A stretch of DNA of 64,000 bases from Flavobacterium zepuense (GTDB lineage: Bacteria > Bacteroidota > Bacteroidia > Flavobacteriales > Flavobacteriaceae). Within the stretch, counting starts at the first letter, position 1. Every line of letters begins with the position of its first letter. The translations under genes and the position numbers were made by a program. Of this stretch, positions 24,150 to 34,173 are shown piece after piece. The stretch is from assembly GCF_007097145.1 (NCBI RefSeq), contig NZ_VJVZ01000013.1, positions 1 to 64,000 on the forward strand, read 5' to 3'. Under the pieces are notes generated by a model, which saw only the letters and a list, made by a program, of their open reading frames with translations, ran no database searches and was not told where the DNA came from.

Positions 24150-24398
24150 CTAACCACAAAGGGCACGAAGTTTTCACAAAGAAAACACTAAGACAGCCAT
24201 CTAAAGATGGAAGAACACAAGGCAGGGGTTATTTAGTACCACAAAGCTTTGTGAACTTTGTAGATAACAAAGTTATCCTTCATGTTATATAAAACTTTGT
24301 GCATCCCTCGTGAAAATCCTTTTTCCCTTCGTGGTAAAAATAACGAAATCTGTGAAAATCCGCGATTGCGAAGCATCCGTGTCATCCGTGTTCCATTG
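24150..24398. repeat. Dispersed intergenic repeat block
   Basis: Contains CCACAAAGGGCACGAAG, AACTTTGTG motifs and CGCGATTGCGAAGCATCCG...CATCCGTGTTCCATT. The last block recurs at 39794-39829 with few changes. The stretch has ORFs, but only low-quality translations of repeats, so I see no gene. Confidence 0.6.
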
Positions 24399-24423
24399 TA
24401 TACCCACATCAAAATTAGATTCG

Positions 24424-24431
24424 TATTTTTG
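24424..24431 (+). promoter_or_regulatory. -7 box TATTTTTG of tadA
   Basis: It matches the consensus and lies 5 bases before ATG 24437, giving an essentially leaderless message. Confidence 0.55.
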
Positions 24432-24436
24432 CCTTT

Positions 24437-24880
24437 ATGGAAAACATTTTTACCGACGAGTACTTTATGCGCAAGGCACTACAAGAGGCACAGGCCGCTT
24501 TTGATAAAGGCGAAATACCCGTAGGCGCAATAGTGGTGGTAAACGATAAAGTTATTGCCCGCACCCATAACCTTACCGAATTACTGCACGATGTTACTGC
24601 CCATGCCGAAATGCAGGCCATAACATCGGCGGCTAATTTTTTAGGGGGTAAATACCTTACGGGCTGTACGCTGTATGTTACATTAGAGCCCTGCCAGATG
24701 TGCGCCGGGGCGCTGTACTGGAGCCAGGTTAGCAAAGTGGTTTTTGGCGCAGCAGACGATCAGCGGGGGTACCGTGCCATGGGAACAAAATTACATCCTA
24801 AAACACAGGTAGTTAACGGCGTTATGGAGGCCGAATGCAGTGCCCTTGTGAAAACGTTTTTTAAACAAAGGAGGGGCTGA
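24437..24880 (+). CDS. tadA: tRNA-specific adenosine deaminase
   Basis: The 147-residue protein has the zinc deaminase signature: His56-Ala-Glu58 (HAEMQAI) and PCQMC (Cys86, Cys89) in TLEPCQMCAGAL. Its size and the sequence MRKALQEAQAAFDKGEIPVGAIVV fit TadA, which converts A34 of tRNA-Arg(ACG) to inosine. Cytosine/guanine deaminases are the alternative, but length and motif favour TadA. It is monocistronic. Confidence 0.92.
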   Translation: MENIFTDEYFMRKALQEAQAAFDKGEIPVGAIVVVNDKVIARTHNLTELLHDVTAHAEMQAITSAANFLGGKYLTGCTLYVTLEPCQMCAGALYWSQVSKVVFGAADDQRGYRAMGTKLHPKTQVVNGVMEAECSALVKTFFKQRRG

Positions 24881-25016
24881 AAATCAGGTAATTGATTTCT
24901 TAAGAAAATTTTAAAATTAATTCTTCTTTTTATTACAATATTTGTAGGATATTAATAGTTATAGCGTAAAATACCAACCTGTAATTTAACAGTTTAACCT
25001 TAACCAATCCTCACAA

Positions 25017-28000
25017 ATGAAAACCCTGAAACTGGTGCTGTGCCTAACAGTCATCACACTGCTGCTGCATTCCTGTACTACAAAGTCGGGAAAAGATTTC
25101 GATTCAGATTTTTCTCAATTCCGCGAATACATTACCAGTTTTTCGTCGGGTATCATTTCCACCAAGTCAGATATCAAGGTGGGGCTTGCCTTTACTAAAA
25201 AAGAGTGGCAGGCTAACCAGGAGCTGGATAAGGATTACTTCTCGGTATCTCCCGGTGTAGAGGGTAAGGTTATCTTTTTACAGGATAACAGCATTGTGTT
25301 TCGCCCATCAAAAAAACTGGAGGCCGATAAAGAGTACTGCATTACGCTGCACCTTTCTAAATTTATGCAGATGCCCAAAGGGCTGGAGGATTTTAACTTC
25401 CGCGTAAAAACCATCAAGCAGGACTTTTTGGTTAGCATAGCCGACCTTCAATCGTACAACCGCGACCTTCAATATTTAAACGCTATTCTAAAAGCCAGCG
25501 ATAACCTTGATATTGCCATTGCTAAAAAACTGGTAACCGCAGAGCAGGACGGCCGAAAGCTGCCCATAAGGTTTGATGCCAATGCCGGTACGCCAACGCA
25601 ATTCCATTTTGTGATTGACAGCATTCAACGCAAGGCGCAGGACAGTAAAATTAAAATTACCTGGAACGGTAAACCCTATAATATAGACCGCGAAGGCAGC
25701 GAAGAGTTTACCGTTCCCGGTAAAGACAACTTTAAGGTAATTACCATGGAGCCCGCCCCCGGCGACAACCAAACGCTGCTTATTAATTTCTCCGACCCTA
25801 TTAAAAAAGACCAGGACTTTAGCGGCCTTGTAGCCGTAGAGAGCGCCACCGACCTAAAATATTCGGTAGACGGTAACCTCTTAAAAGTGTTTTTCCCCGA
25901 GCCGCTTAACGGCAGCTTTTTGGTAGAGGTGTTTCAGGGTATAGAAAGTACCGAGGGTTTTAAAACTAAGAATACGTGGACGCAAAAAGTAGTTTTTGAA
26001 CAGCTTAACCCGGAGGTGCGCTTTATTAAAAGCGGTACCATACTGCCGGCATCCAGCAACCTGAAGATAAACTTCGAGGCCGTTAACCTGAGCAAGGTCG
26101 ACGTTAAGGTGTACCGTATTTTCGAGAACAATGTAATGCAGTTCCTTCAGGATAACGAGCTTAACGGCAACTACAGCCTGCGCAAAGTAGCCCTGCCCGT
26201 AGCCAAAAAAACATTAGACCTAACTACCGATAAACTGCTTAACCACGGCAAATGGAATGCCTATGCCATAGACCTTTCTACCCTTATAATCCCGCAGCAG
26301 GGCGCTATTTACAGGGTAGAGCTATCGGTTAAAAAATCGTATTCACTATACAAATGCGATGCCAGCGATACTACCACAGCGGCGACTTCCGCGCAAAGCG
26401 AGGAAGATGAGGAAGACCGTGAAGATGATGAGGATTACGGCAACAGCGAAGACGAGTACTACGATTACTACCCATATGATTACGACTGGGACCAGCGTGA
26501 AAACCCATGCAGCAGCTCGTATTTTTATGACAGGAAAGTAGCCACTAACGTACTGGCGTCAGATCTTGGCGTGATCGCAAAACGCGGCGAAAACAACAGT
26601 TACTTTTTTGCAGTAACCAGCATCACCACTACCCAGCCCATTGCTGGCGCAACGGTAGAGCTGTTTACATTCCAACAGCAAAAAGTGGCTACGGCACAGA
26701 CTAATAGCGAGGGTATCATTAACCTTTCGGCAGATGATAGGGCGTTTTTTGCCATCGTTAAAAAAGACAAGAACACCACGTATGTTAAGCTGTACGACGG
26801 TAACGCGCAGTCGGTCAGTAATTTTGATGTAGATGGTACACAGCTTCAAAAAGGATTAAAAGGCTATGTGTATGGCGAACGTGGCGTTTGGCGCCCGGGC
26901 GACTCGCTATTCATAGGCTTCATCTTAAACGATAAGGCGGCTAAACTGCCGCCGTCGCACCCTATAAAGTTGAGGTTATCCGACCCGAATGGTAAAGTAG
27001 TGTTCCAAACGGTTCAGGCCTACAACGCCCGTAACCACTTTAAATTTGTAGTGCTTACGCAGGCCGGCACCCCAACAGGTAGTTGGGAGGCAAGGGTATC
27101 TGTGGGAGGTGCGCACTTCTATAAAAATATCAAGATAGAGACCATCAAACCTAACCGCCTAAAAATTAAGAACAGCTTTGAGGGTAAAACCATTTACGGA
27201 AGCTCTAAAAATACGGGTACGGTAGAGGTGGCCTGGCTGCACGGCGCTATTGCAAAAGGCCTTAAGGTAGAAATGCAGGCTAAATTCCTGAAACAAACCA
27301 CAGCGTTTAAAGGCTACCTCAATTATATTTTTGATGATCCTACGCAAAACTTCAGCAGCGAAGAGGTTAATATATTCTCGGGCGTGGCTAACGATAACGG
27401 CGTGGTACAGGTAAATTTAGAGCCTAAATTAGAGGCACGTGCACCGGGTATGCTAAAAGCGGCCATTATTACCAAAGCTTACGAAAGGGGCGGCGATTTT
27501 AGTACCGATGTGGTTACGGCAAGTTATTCGCCATACGATACCTACGTGGGCGTAAAACTTCCGGAAGGCAATAAATACGGCATGTTAGAAACTGGTAAAT
27601 CGAACAGGTTCGACCTTGCAACGGTTAACGATAAAGGACAGCCCAAAGGAGGCAGGCGCTTAGATGTAAAAGTATATAAAGTAGAGTGGAGCTGGTGGTG
27701 GGATGCATCGCACGGCAATGGGTCGGCATACAGTTCGGCGCTATCCAACACGCCCTATTACACGCAGCAGGTAATTACCGATGGCAGTGGAAAAGCATCC
27801 TTCAACCTAAAAACCGGCGAAGAAGAATGGGGCCGTTATTTAGTAAGGGTAACCGATATGGAGAGTGGGCATTCGGCAGGGGAAACCGTGCATGTTGACT
27901 ACCCATACTGGAGTGGACGCAGCCGCACCACTACAGGCGAAGAAGCAAAAATGCTGGTATTTACAGCCGATAAAGAAAAATACAACGTAGGCGAAAAAGC

Positions 28001-30539
28001 CACGATATCCTTCCCATCCAGCGAGGGTGGCAGGGCATTGGTATCGTTAGAGAACGGCAGCCGCGTGGTAGAAACCTATTGGGTACAAACCAAAAAAGGC
28101 GAAACACAGTTAACCATTCCGGTAACGCCAAAAATGGCACCTAATGTGTACATTCACGTTACGCTGCTGCAGCCGCATGCCACAACGGCTAACGACAGTC
28201 CTATCCGTTTATATGGCATCGTACCAATAGAGGTGGTAGATAAAAACACGTTGTTACAGCCGCAAATAACTATGCCGGCAGTACTTAAACCTGAACAAAA
28301 AACAACCATAAGGGTCAGCGAAAAAACAGGCAAGGCCATGACCTACACCCTTGCGATAGTAGATGATGGACTTTTAGACCTAACCCGCTTTAAAACGCCA
28401 AACGCCTGGGATGCTTTTTATGCAAAAGAAGCCCTTGGTGTGCGCACCTGGGATATTTATGATGATGTAATTGGCGCTTATGGCGGCAAGGTAAACCAGG
28501 TATTTAGCATTGGTGGCGATGCCGACTTAGGTGGTGGTGCCGCTAAAAAAGCCAACCGCTTTAAGCCGGTGGTAATTTACCTTGGCCCATATACGCTGGG
28601 CAAAGGCCAAACCCGTGTGCACGATGTTAAGCTACCCATGTATGTAGGCTCGGTGCGCACTATGGTAGTAGCCGCCAACGCCGATGTTAGCGCTTATGGT
28701 ATGGCCGAAAAAACCACGCCGGTTCGCAGTCCGCTTATGTTGCTGGCATCACTGCCTCGCAAGGTAACGCCTAAAGAAAAGGTAACGCTGCCGGTAACCA
28801 TTTTTGCTATGGAAAACAGCATTAAAAACGTAACACTATCGGTTAAAACCAACAATGGCTTTAGGGTAGTGGGTGCATCATCGCAAGTAGTAAACTTTGC
28901 AAGGCCCGACGAAAAGATAGCGTATTTTGACCTTGAAGTTGCCGACATTACCGGCATTGGTAAAGTAACGGTTACAGCCACAAGTGGTAAAGAAAAAGCC
29001 AGTTACAATGTAGAGCTCGATGTTATGAATCCTAACCCGATAACCAACAACTATAAAGAGATGGTTATCGAGTCGGGTAAATCGGGCAGTATCGACTGGA
29101 ACTCTTTTGGCGTTTCCGGAACCAACAAAGCAAGGCTGGAGGTATCATCGTTCCCGTCTATCGATTTTAACCGCAGGCTGGATTACCTTATCCAGTATCC
29201 GCATGGCTGTTTAGAGCAAACCACATCAAGCGCATTCCCGCAGTTGTACCTTGCCGATATTGCCGACATCGACCAGACGCGTAAAAATAAGATCCAGAAA
29301 AACGTAACGGCAGCCATACAAAAGCTGGCGCAATTTCAATTAGCCGATGGTGGCTTTGCCTACTGGCAGGGGCAACCGAACCCTGATGACTGGGGGTCGA
29401 GCTACGTGGGGCATTTCTTTGTAGAGGCAGAGAAAAAAGGTTACGCCCTGCCTATGAACTCTAAAAAACAATGGATACAGTACCAACAGCGTACCGCAAG
29501 GCAATGGCGTTATAACGATGGCTACCATAACGATTTTGCCCAGGCCTACAGGCTGTACACACTGGCATTGGCTGGATCGGCAGATCTGTCGTCTATGAAC
29601 CGATTGAGGGAAACCAGTGGCATCAGCAACGAATCTAAACTAAGGCTGGCTGCCGCCTATGCACTGGCAGGACAAAAAAATGTGGGTCAGGAATTATTAG
29701 CACAAAGTGCCATTGATTATGACAATGACTATAATCATTACTATTACTATGGGTCGGCAGAACGCAACAGGGCTATGGCGCTGGAAACACTGTTGATCCT
29801 GGGCCAGAAAGAGAAAGCCTTTACCACGGCAATTAAGCTGGCTAAAGAAATGTCGTCTAACCAATGGATGAGTACACAGACTACGGCGTATTGCCTTTAC
29901 GCCATGACCAAATTCGCGCAAAGCAACGGACCAAAAGGCATTGATGTAAGCTATACCAATAAAGGCAAAACGCAGGCCATAAACACGCCTAAAACCTTTG
30001 CCGACAGGGTTCTGGAAATTGGCAGCAGTAATGTAATAACGATTAAGAACAATAAAAAATCTTCGCTATATGTAAAGGTTGTTTACAGTGGCGTGCTCCC
30101 GGTGGGCCAGGAACTTACCGAAGAGCGCGGGCTTAGTACAGGCATCGTGTTTAAAGACAGGGCAGGACAGGTTATTAACCCGTCGAGCTTGTCCCAGGGC
30201 ACCGAGTTTGTAGCAGAGGTTACGGTTAACAACCGCAAAGGCGAGTATGTAGATAACGTGGCGCTTACGCAGATAATCCCGTCAGGGTGGGAAATCGTAA
30301 ATACCCGCTTTACCGATTTTGGAAGCTTTGCCGAGAACGCCGTTGATTATACCGACATAAGGGACGACAGGACTAACTTCTACTTCTCGCTAAAATCGAA
30401 CGAGACCAAAACGTTCAGGATATTGCTTAATGCATCTTACCCGGGCAGTTATTACCTGCCGGGCGTGCAGTGCGAAGCCATGTACGATAACTCGTATTTG
30501 AGCAGGACTAAAGGGCAGTGGGTTAAGGTGGTGAGGTAA
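25017..30539 (+). CDS. Bacterial alpha-2-macroglobulin lipoprotein
   Basis: The 1840-residue protein begins with a lipoprotein signal (MKTLKLVLCLTVITLLLHSC, lipobox LHSC). It has the successive beta-sandwich MG domains of alpha-2-macroglobulins, including GVWRPGDS (MG), and the thioester motif GCLEQ with Cys at about residue 1398 (YPHGCLEQTTSSAFPQL), followed by the alpha-alpha toroid (GGFAYWQGQPNPDDWGSSYVGHFFVEA). Such proteins trap and covalently bind attacking proteases in the periplasm. An acidic Asp/Glu/Tyr-rich linker lies near residues 455-500. The pbpC gene follows, a pairing known from proteobacteria and Bacteroidota, consistent with protection while peptidoglycan is repaired. Confidence 0.95.
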   Translation: MKTLKLVLCLTVITLLLHSCTTKSGKDFDSDFSQFREYITSFSSGIISTKSDIKVGLAFTKKEWQANQELDKDYFSVSPGVEGKVIFLQDNSIVFRPSKKLEADKEYCITLHLSKFMQMPKGLEDFNFRVKTIKQDFLVSIADLQSYNRDLQYLNAILKASDNLDIAIAKKLVTAEQDGRKLPIRFDANAGTPTQFHFVIDSIQRKAQDSKIKITWNGKPYNIDREGSEEFTVPGKDNFKVITMEPAPGDNQTLLINFSDPIKKDQDFSGLVAVESATDLKYSVDGNLLKVFFPEPLNGSFLVEVFQGIESTEGFKTKNTWTQKVVFEQLNPEVRFIKSGTILPASSNLKINFEAVNLSKVDVKVYRIFENNVMQFLQDNELNGNYSLRKVALPVAKKTLDLTTDKLLNHGKWNAYAIDLSTLIIPQQGAIYRVELSVKKSYSLYKCDASDTTTAATSAQSEEDEEDREDDEDYGNSEDEYYDYYPYDYDWDQRENPCSSSYFYDRKVATNVLASDLGVIAKRGENNSYFFAVTSITTTQPIAGATVELFTFQQQKVATAQTNSEGIINLSADDRAFFAIVKKDKNTTYVKLYDGNAQSVSNFDVDGTQLQKGLKGYVYGERGVWRPGDSLFIGFILNDKAAKLPPSHPIKLRLSDPNGKVVFQTVQAYNARNHFKFVVLTQAGTPTGSWEARVSVGGAHFYKNIKIETIKPNRLKIKNSFEGKTIYGSSKNTGTVEVAWLHGAIAKGLKVEMQAKFLKQTTAFKGYLNYIFDDPTQNFSSEEVNIFSGVANDNGVVQVNLEPKLEARAPGMLKAAIITKAYERGGDFSTDVVTASYSPYDTYVGVKLPEGNKYGMLETGKSNRFDLATVNDKGQPKGGRRLDVKVYKVEWSWWWDASHGNGSAYSSALSNTPYYTQQVITDGSGKASFNLKTGEEEWGRYLVRVTDMESGHSAGETVHVDYPYWSGRSRTTTGEEAKMLVFTADKEKYNVGEKATISFPSSEGGRALVSLENGSRVVETYWVQTKKGETQLTIPVTPKMAPNVYIHVTLLQPHATTANDSPIRLYGIVPIEVVDKNTLLQPQITMPAVLKPEQKTTIRVSEKTGKAMTYTLAIVDDGLLDLTRFKTPNAWDAFYAKEALGVRTWDIYDDVIGAYGGKVNQVFSIGGDADLGGGAAKKANRFKPVVIYLGPYTLGKGQTRVHDVKLPMYVGSVRTMVVAANADVSAYGMAEKTTPVRSPLMLLASLPRKVTPKEKVTLPVTIFAMENSIKNVTLSVKTNNGFRVVGASSQVVNFARPDEKIAYFDLEVADITGIGKVTVTATSGKEKASYNVELDVMNPNPITNNYKEMVIESGKSGSIDWNSFGVSGTNKARLEVSSFPSIDFNRRLDYLIQYPHGCLEQTTSSAFPQLYLADIADIDQTRKNKIQKNVTAAIQKLAQFQLADGGFAYWQGQPNPDDWGSSYVGHFFVEAEKKGYALPMNSKKQWIQYQQRTARQWRYNDGYHNDFAQAYRLYTLALAGSADLSSMNRLRETSGISNESKLRLAAAYALAGQKNVGQELLAQSAIDYDNDYNHYYYYGSAERNRAMALETLLILGQKEKAFTTAIKLAKEMSSNQWMSTQTTAYCLYAMTKFAQSNGPKGIDVSYTNKGKTQAINTPKTFADRVLEIGSSNVITIKNNKKSSLYVKVVYSGVLPVGQELTEERGLSTGIVFKDRAGQVINPSSLSQGTEFVAEVTVNNRKGEYVDNVALTQIIPSGWEIVNTRFTDFGSFAENAVDYTDIRDDRTNFYFSLKSNETKTFRILLNASYPGSYYLPGVQCEAMYDNSYLSRTKGQWVKVVR

Positions 30540-30602
30540 GGGTTGCGGAGAAAGAGGGATTCTAACCCCCCGGATATTATTAACATCATTATTTTCACGC
30601 GC

Positions 30603-30674
30603 CGTCATTGCGAGGAGGCACGACGAAGCAATCTCATAATTAACTTGTGGGATTGCTTCGTGTCTCGCAATGAC
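30603..30674. repeat. Dispersed palindromic GTCATTGCGAG repeat
   Basis: GTCATTGCGAGG..GACGAAGCAATC pairs with GATTGCTTCGTG.CTCGCAATGAC. Related sequences (GTCATTCTGACGAAGGAAG, CTCGCAATGACAGG) lie at 39638-39728. It separates the macroglobulin and pbpC genes. Confidence 0.7.
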
Positions 30675-30728
30675 TTGTCTTGAAACATCATATAATAACA
30701 ATAACCAAATTAGGATGCTCACATCCAA

Positions 30729-33137
30729 ATGAAAAATAAATTCAGGGCACTTTTTACAAGCATAGGGAGGTTTTTTAAAACCTTAAGGCAACGCATTGCG
30801 CGCTACATAAAACGTAACAAAATAAAATCGGGCATCGCCCTGCTGCTTTTTGTTGCCTATTACTTTTGCCTTCCGCGAATGCTTTTTAGCGAGCCCTACA
30901 GCACCGTGATAGAAAGCACCGAAGGCGAACTGCTTGGCGCGCGTATAGCAAGGGATGGGCAGTGGCGTTTCCCGGCGCAGGACAGCGTGCCGAACAAGTT
31001 TAAACAATGTATTGTATATTTTGAAGACCAGCACTTTTACAGCCATCCCGGCTTTAACCCCGTGGCTATTGTAAAAGCCATAAAGCAAAACCACGATGCC
31101 GGTAAAGTGGTGCGTGGAGGCAGCACCCTAACGCAACAAGTAATCCGCCTGAGCCGTGAAGGTAAAAACCGCAGCTATTTTGAGAAGTTTTTAGAAATTA
31201 TACTGGCAACGCGACTGGAATTCCGCGAAAGCAAAGATGATATATTGGGGCTTTATGCCGCGCATGCGCCTTTTGGTGGCAATGTAGTGGGATTAGAAAT
31301 GGCTTCGTGGCGGTATTTTGGCGTGCAGCCGCACCAGCTATCGTGGGCCGAAACAGCTACCCTTGCGGTACTACCCAATGCGCCAAGCCTTATCTATCCT
31401 GGTAAGAACCAGTCAAAACTTCGCGATAAGCGCGACAGGCTGCTTAAAAAGCTGTTTGCCGAGAAAGTGATTGATAAAACTACCTACGAACTTTCGTTGC
31501 AGGAAGGGCTTCCGCAGAAGCCGTTCGACCTGCCGCAGGCTGCGCCGCATTTATTGCAGAACATCGCCGGGGTCAAAGAGGGTCAGCGTATAAAAACTAC
31601 GGTTAAAACTACCCTGCAAAATCGTGTGAACCAAATCGCGGCACGCTACTACCAGGAGTACAAGCAGACCGAAGTTTACAACCTTGCCATAATGGTGGTA
31701 GATGTGCAAACGCACAATATTGTGGCTTATGTGGGTAACTCGCCTACCGATAAAGTCCACCAGAAAGATGTAGATATTATACCCGCGCCACGCAGTACTG
31801 GCAGTATTCTAAAGCCGTTTTTGTTTGCCTCCATGCTCGATGCTGGAGAGATATTGCCCAATACCCTGGTGGCCGATGTACCCACACAAATTGCAGGTTA
31901 CAGCCCCAAGAATTATGAGCTGACGTATGATGGCGCCGTGCCGGCACAACAGGCGTTATCGCGGTCGCTTAACATTCCTGCGGTGCTGATGCTGAAAGAT
32001 TTTGGCGTGCCGCGTTTTTACGATCAGCTAAAGCATTTTAAGCTTCGGGACATTAACAGGCAGCCCAGCCATTACGGACTCTCACTTATTTTGGGCGGTG
32101 CCGAAAGCAACCTTTGGGACTTGTGCCGCACCTATGCCGGGCTTACCTCTACGCTAAATCACTTTACCTCCAGCCAGGCCAAATACCGCATAAACGATTT
32201 TGCCGAACTTAATTGGGATAACAGCGTTACCCGCGATTTTGGGAAAGAAGTGTACAACAAACCTGAGTTGGGGGCAGGTTCGATATGGCTTACGTACAAT
32301 GCCATGAAAGAAGTGAACCGGCCGCAAGGCGATGAAGCCTGGCGTTTTTACGATTCGTCGTTAGAGATTGCCTGGAAAACCGGAACCAGCTTTGGCAGCC
32401 GGGATGCCTGGGCCATTGGCACAAGTTCGCGCTACGTAGTAGGGGTGTGGGTAGGCAATGCATCAGGAGAGGGTCGCCCGTCTTTAACCGGGGTGGGTAG
32501 TGCCGCACCTATTTTATTTGATGTTTTTAACCTGCTGCCGCGCCAAAAGTGGTTCGCACCGCCTTATAACGACCTTGAAGAGGCCGATGTTTGCAAACTC
32601 AGCGGGCACCTGGCTGGCGAACATTGCCCAGTGGTTAAACAATGGATCCCGATTAAAGGGCGTAAGACTACGGTGTGCCGCTACCACAAGGTTATTCATT
32701 TAGATGCAGGCAGGCAGTACCAGGTTAACAGCAGTTGCGAGAGTATTGATAATATGGTTACCACGGCTTGGTTTGTGCTGCCACCCGTAATGGAATGGTA
32801 CTACAAAAGCGGCCATATGGATTACCGTCCGCTGCCGCCTTTCCGTGCCGATTGCCAGGGCACAACGGGTGCCTACCTCGATTTTATTTATCCTAAAGAA
32901 GACGGCAAAGTGTACCTTACTAAAGATTTTAATGGTATCGTGCAGCCCTTTATTGTAAAAGCGGCACATACTTCGGCCAATGCCCGGTTGTTTTGGTATT
33001 TGGGGGATAAATATCTTGGCGAAACCAAAACCTTTCATGAAATGCCTATTGCAGCTAAAACGGGCACGTATTACATTACCGTGACGGATGAGGCGGGGAA
33101 TGAAATTAAACGTAAGGTTACTATTGAAGCGCCGTAA
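30729..33137 (+). CDS. pbpC: Penicillin-binding protein 1C
   Basis: The 802-residue bifunctional enzyme has an N-terminal basic stretch and one membrane segment (about 35-52). A glycosyltransferase family 51 domain follows, with EDQHFYSHPGF (about 98-108) and RGGSTLTQQV (about 129-138). The transpeptidase domain has STGSILKPF (Ser ~356, Lys ~359) and KTGTS (~549). The last ~90 residues form the BiPBP_C domain typical of PBP1C. It polymerises and cross-links peptidoglycan in the periplasm. It is downstream of the macroglobulin gene, matching the conserved pbpC/macroglobulin pair. Confidence 0.95.
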   Translation: MKNKFRALFTSIGRFFKTLRQRIARYIKRNKIKSGIALLLFVAYYFCLPRMLFSEPYSTVIESTEGELLGARIARDGQWRFPAQDSVPNKFKQCIVYFEDQHFYSHPGFNPVAIVKAIKQNHDAGKVVRGGSTLTQQVIRLSREGKNRSYFEKFLEIILATRLEFRESKDDILGLYAAHAPFGGNVVGLEMASWRYFGVQPHQLSWAETATLAVLPNAPSLIYPGKNQSKLRDKRDRLLKKLFAEKVIDKTTYELSLQEGLPQKPFDLPQAAPHLLQNIAGVKEGQRIKTTVKTTLQNRVNQIAARYYQEYKQTEVYNLAIMVVDVQTHNIVAYVGNSPTDKVHQKDVDIIPAPRSTGSILKPFLFASMLDAGEILPNTLVADVPTQIAGYSPKNYELTYDGAVPAQQALSRSLNIPAVLMLKDFGVPRFYDQLKHFKLRDINRQPSHYGLSLILGGAESNLWDLCRTYAGLTSTLNHFTSSQAKYRINDFAELNWDNSVTRDFGKEVYNKPELGAGSIWLTYNAMKEVNRPQGDEAWRFYDSSLEIAWKTGTSFGSRDAWAIGTSSRYVVGVWVGNASGEGRPSLTGVGSAAPILFDVFNLLPRQKWFAPPYNDLEEADVCKLSGHLAGEHCPVVKQWIPIKGRKTTVCRYHKVIHLDAGRQYQVNSSCESIDNMVTTAWFVLPPVMEWYYKSGHMDYRPLPPFRADCQGTTGAYLDFIYPKEDGKVYLTKDFNGIVQPFIVKAAHTSANARLFWYLGDKYLGETKTFHEMPIAAKTGTYYITVTDEAGNEIKRKVTIEAP

Positions 33138-33199
33138 GAGGAGTTTTCAGTCGCAGTCGCAGTTTTCAGTCATACGTACATAGCAGTTGAAACCAATAT

Positions 33200-34171
33200 C
33201 TATTTACAGTTTGCAATGCCGGGATGTTGCTTTTTAAGGTCGGATACCAGTTGTTTGGTAAACAGTTCTGCGCCGGTTTTGTTGAGGTGGGTGGCATTAA
33301 AAAAATACGCTTTGTTATAACACAGCGGACTGTCAGAATAATCTAAAAACGGAATGACCTGCCGGTTTGCAAAGCCTTTTAGTTCCTGCATAACGTCATC
33401 GCTATTTTGGGTAAACTTCCGGCTTTCGTAGTATTGGGGCGTGTTTACAAAGATCAGTTTAATGTTCTGCTGTTGGCACTCGGCTACAAAGCGGTGCAGC
33501 AGCCTGCGCATTTCCGGGTCAACCGTTACCTTATAGCTCCCCAAAAGTTCCTGCGCCTTTACAAAATCGCTGTTCCATTGCTCGTTGCGGGCTTCATAAC
33601 CTTTATAACGCAGCGGTTTGGCAGATTCTTTACCAGTCATATTTTGCAGCGCAATGCCTACCGATTGGTACTGCCCCACATACCGCACCAGCGGCACGTA
33701 ATAATCCCACGCAGAGAACTCTTTTTTGCCCTTGGTGTAGGCGGCCATATCATTATTAAAAAGGCTGTAGGGTAAAAACTGCGATATATTATCCCTCGGT
33801 ACTTTCTTTATCATACTAAAAGGATCCATAGATAGCAGGATGTACTTGGGCTTTTTATTGTGCTTAAGGTACTGCGTGTGCCTGTAATATTGTGTCCAGA
33901 AATTATGGCCGGTAATACCAAAGTTATAAGTGGGGGTGCAAAGCCCATCTGACAATATCTTAGTGTCAAAATGCATGGATGCGCGCGATGAGCCGTAAAC
34001 CGCCACGTTTGCGTTGATGTTACCCTCATAAATATCGGTCCACACACTAATTTCGCCTTCGGCAGCGGTGCCCGATTTTGCCAGGCTTTTAGATAGTAAA
34101 TAATCAAGCGGGTACATCAGCGCAAGGAGCGGCAGCAGGAAAAAGGCGGTATTGCGCAAAAACTTTTTCAT
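33200..34171 (-). CDS. SGNH/DltD-like accessory protein of the MBOAT system
   Basis: An N-terminal membrane anchor (AFFLLPLLALMYPLDYLL) is followed by a periplasmic domain with VAVYGSSRASMHFDTKIL (GxSR, nucleophile Ser ~61) and FNATHLNKTGAELFTKQL (D/N-x-x-H near the C-terminus), the pattern of AlgX/DltD-like SGNH esterases that work with MBOAT acyltransferases. It begins two bases after the MBOAT stop, so the two are surely cotranscribed. Together they probably acylate an envelope polysaccharide or lipid; the acceptor is unknown. Confidence 0.8.
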   Translation of the reverse strand: MKKFLRNTAFFLLPLLALMYPLDYLLSKSLAKSGTAAEGEISVWTDIYEGNINANVAVYGSSRASMHFDTKILSDGLCTPTYNFGITGHNFWTQYYRHTQYLKHNKKPKYILLSMDPFSMIKKVPRDNISQFLPYSLFNNDMAAYTKGKKEFSAWDYYVPLVRYVGQYQSVGIALQNMTGKESAKPLRYKGYEARNEQWNSDFVKAQELLGSYKVTVDPEMRRLLHRFVAECQQQNIKLIFVNTPQYYESRKFTQNSDDVMQELKGFANRQVIPFLDYSDSPLCYNKAYFFNATHLNKTGAELFTKQLVSDLKKQHPGIANCK

Positions 34172-34173
34172 CC

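Noticed and set aside
24092..24524. Small ORFs between the delta-60 gene and tadA
   Set aside because: Their sequence is made of dispersed intergenic repeats, and one overlaps the start of tadA.
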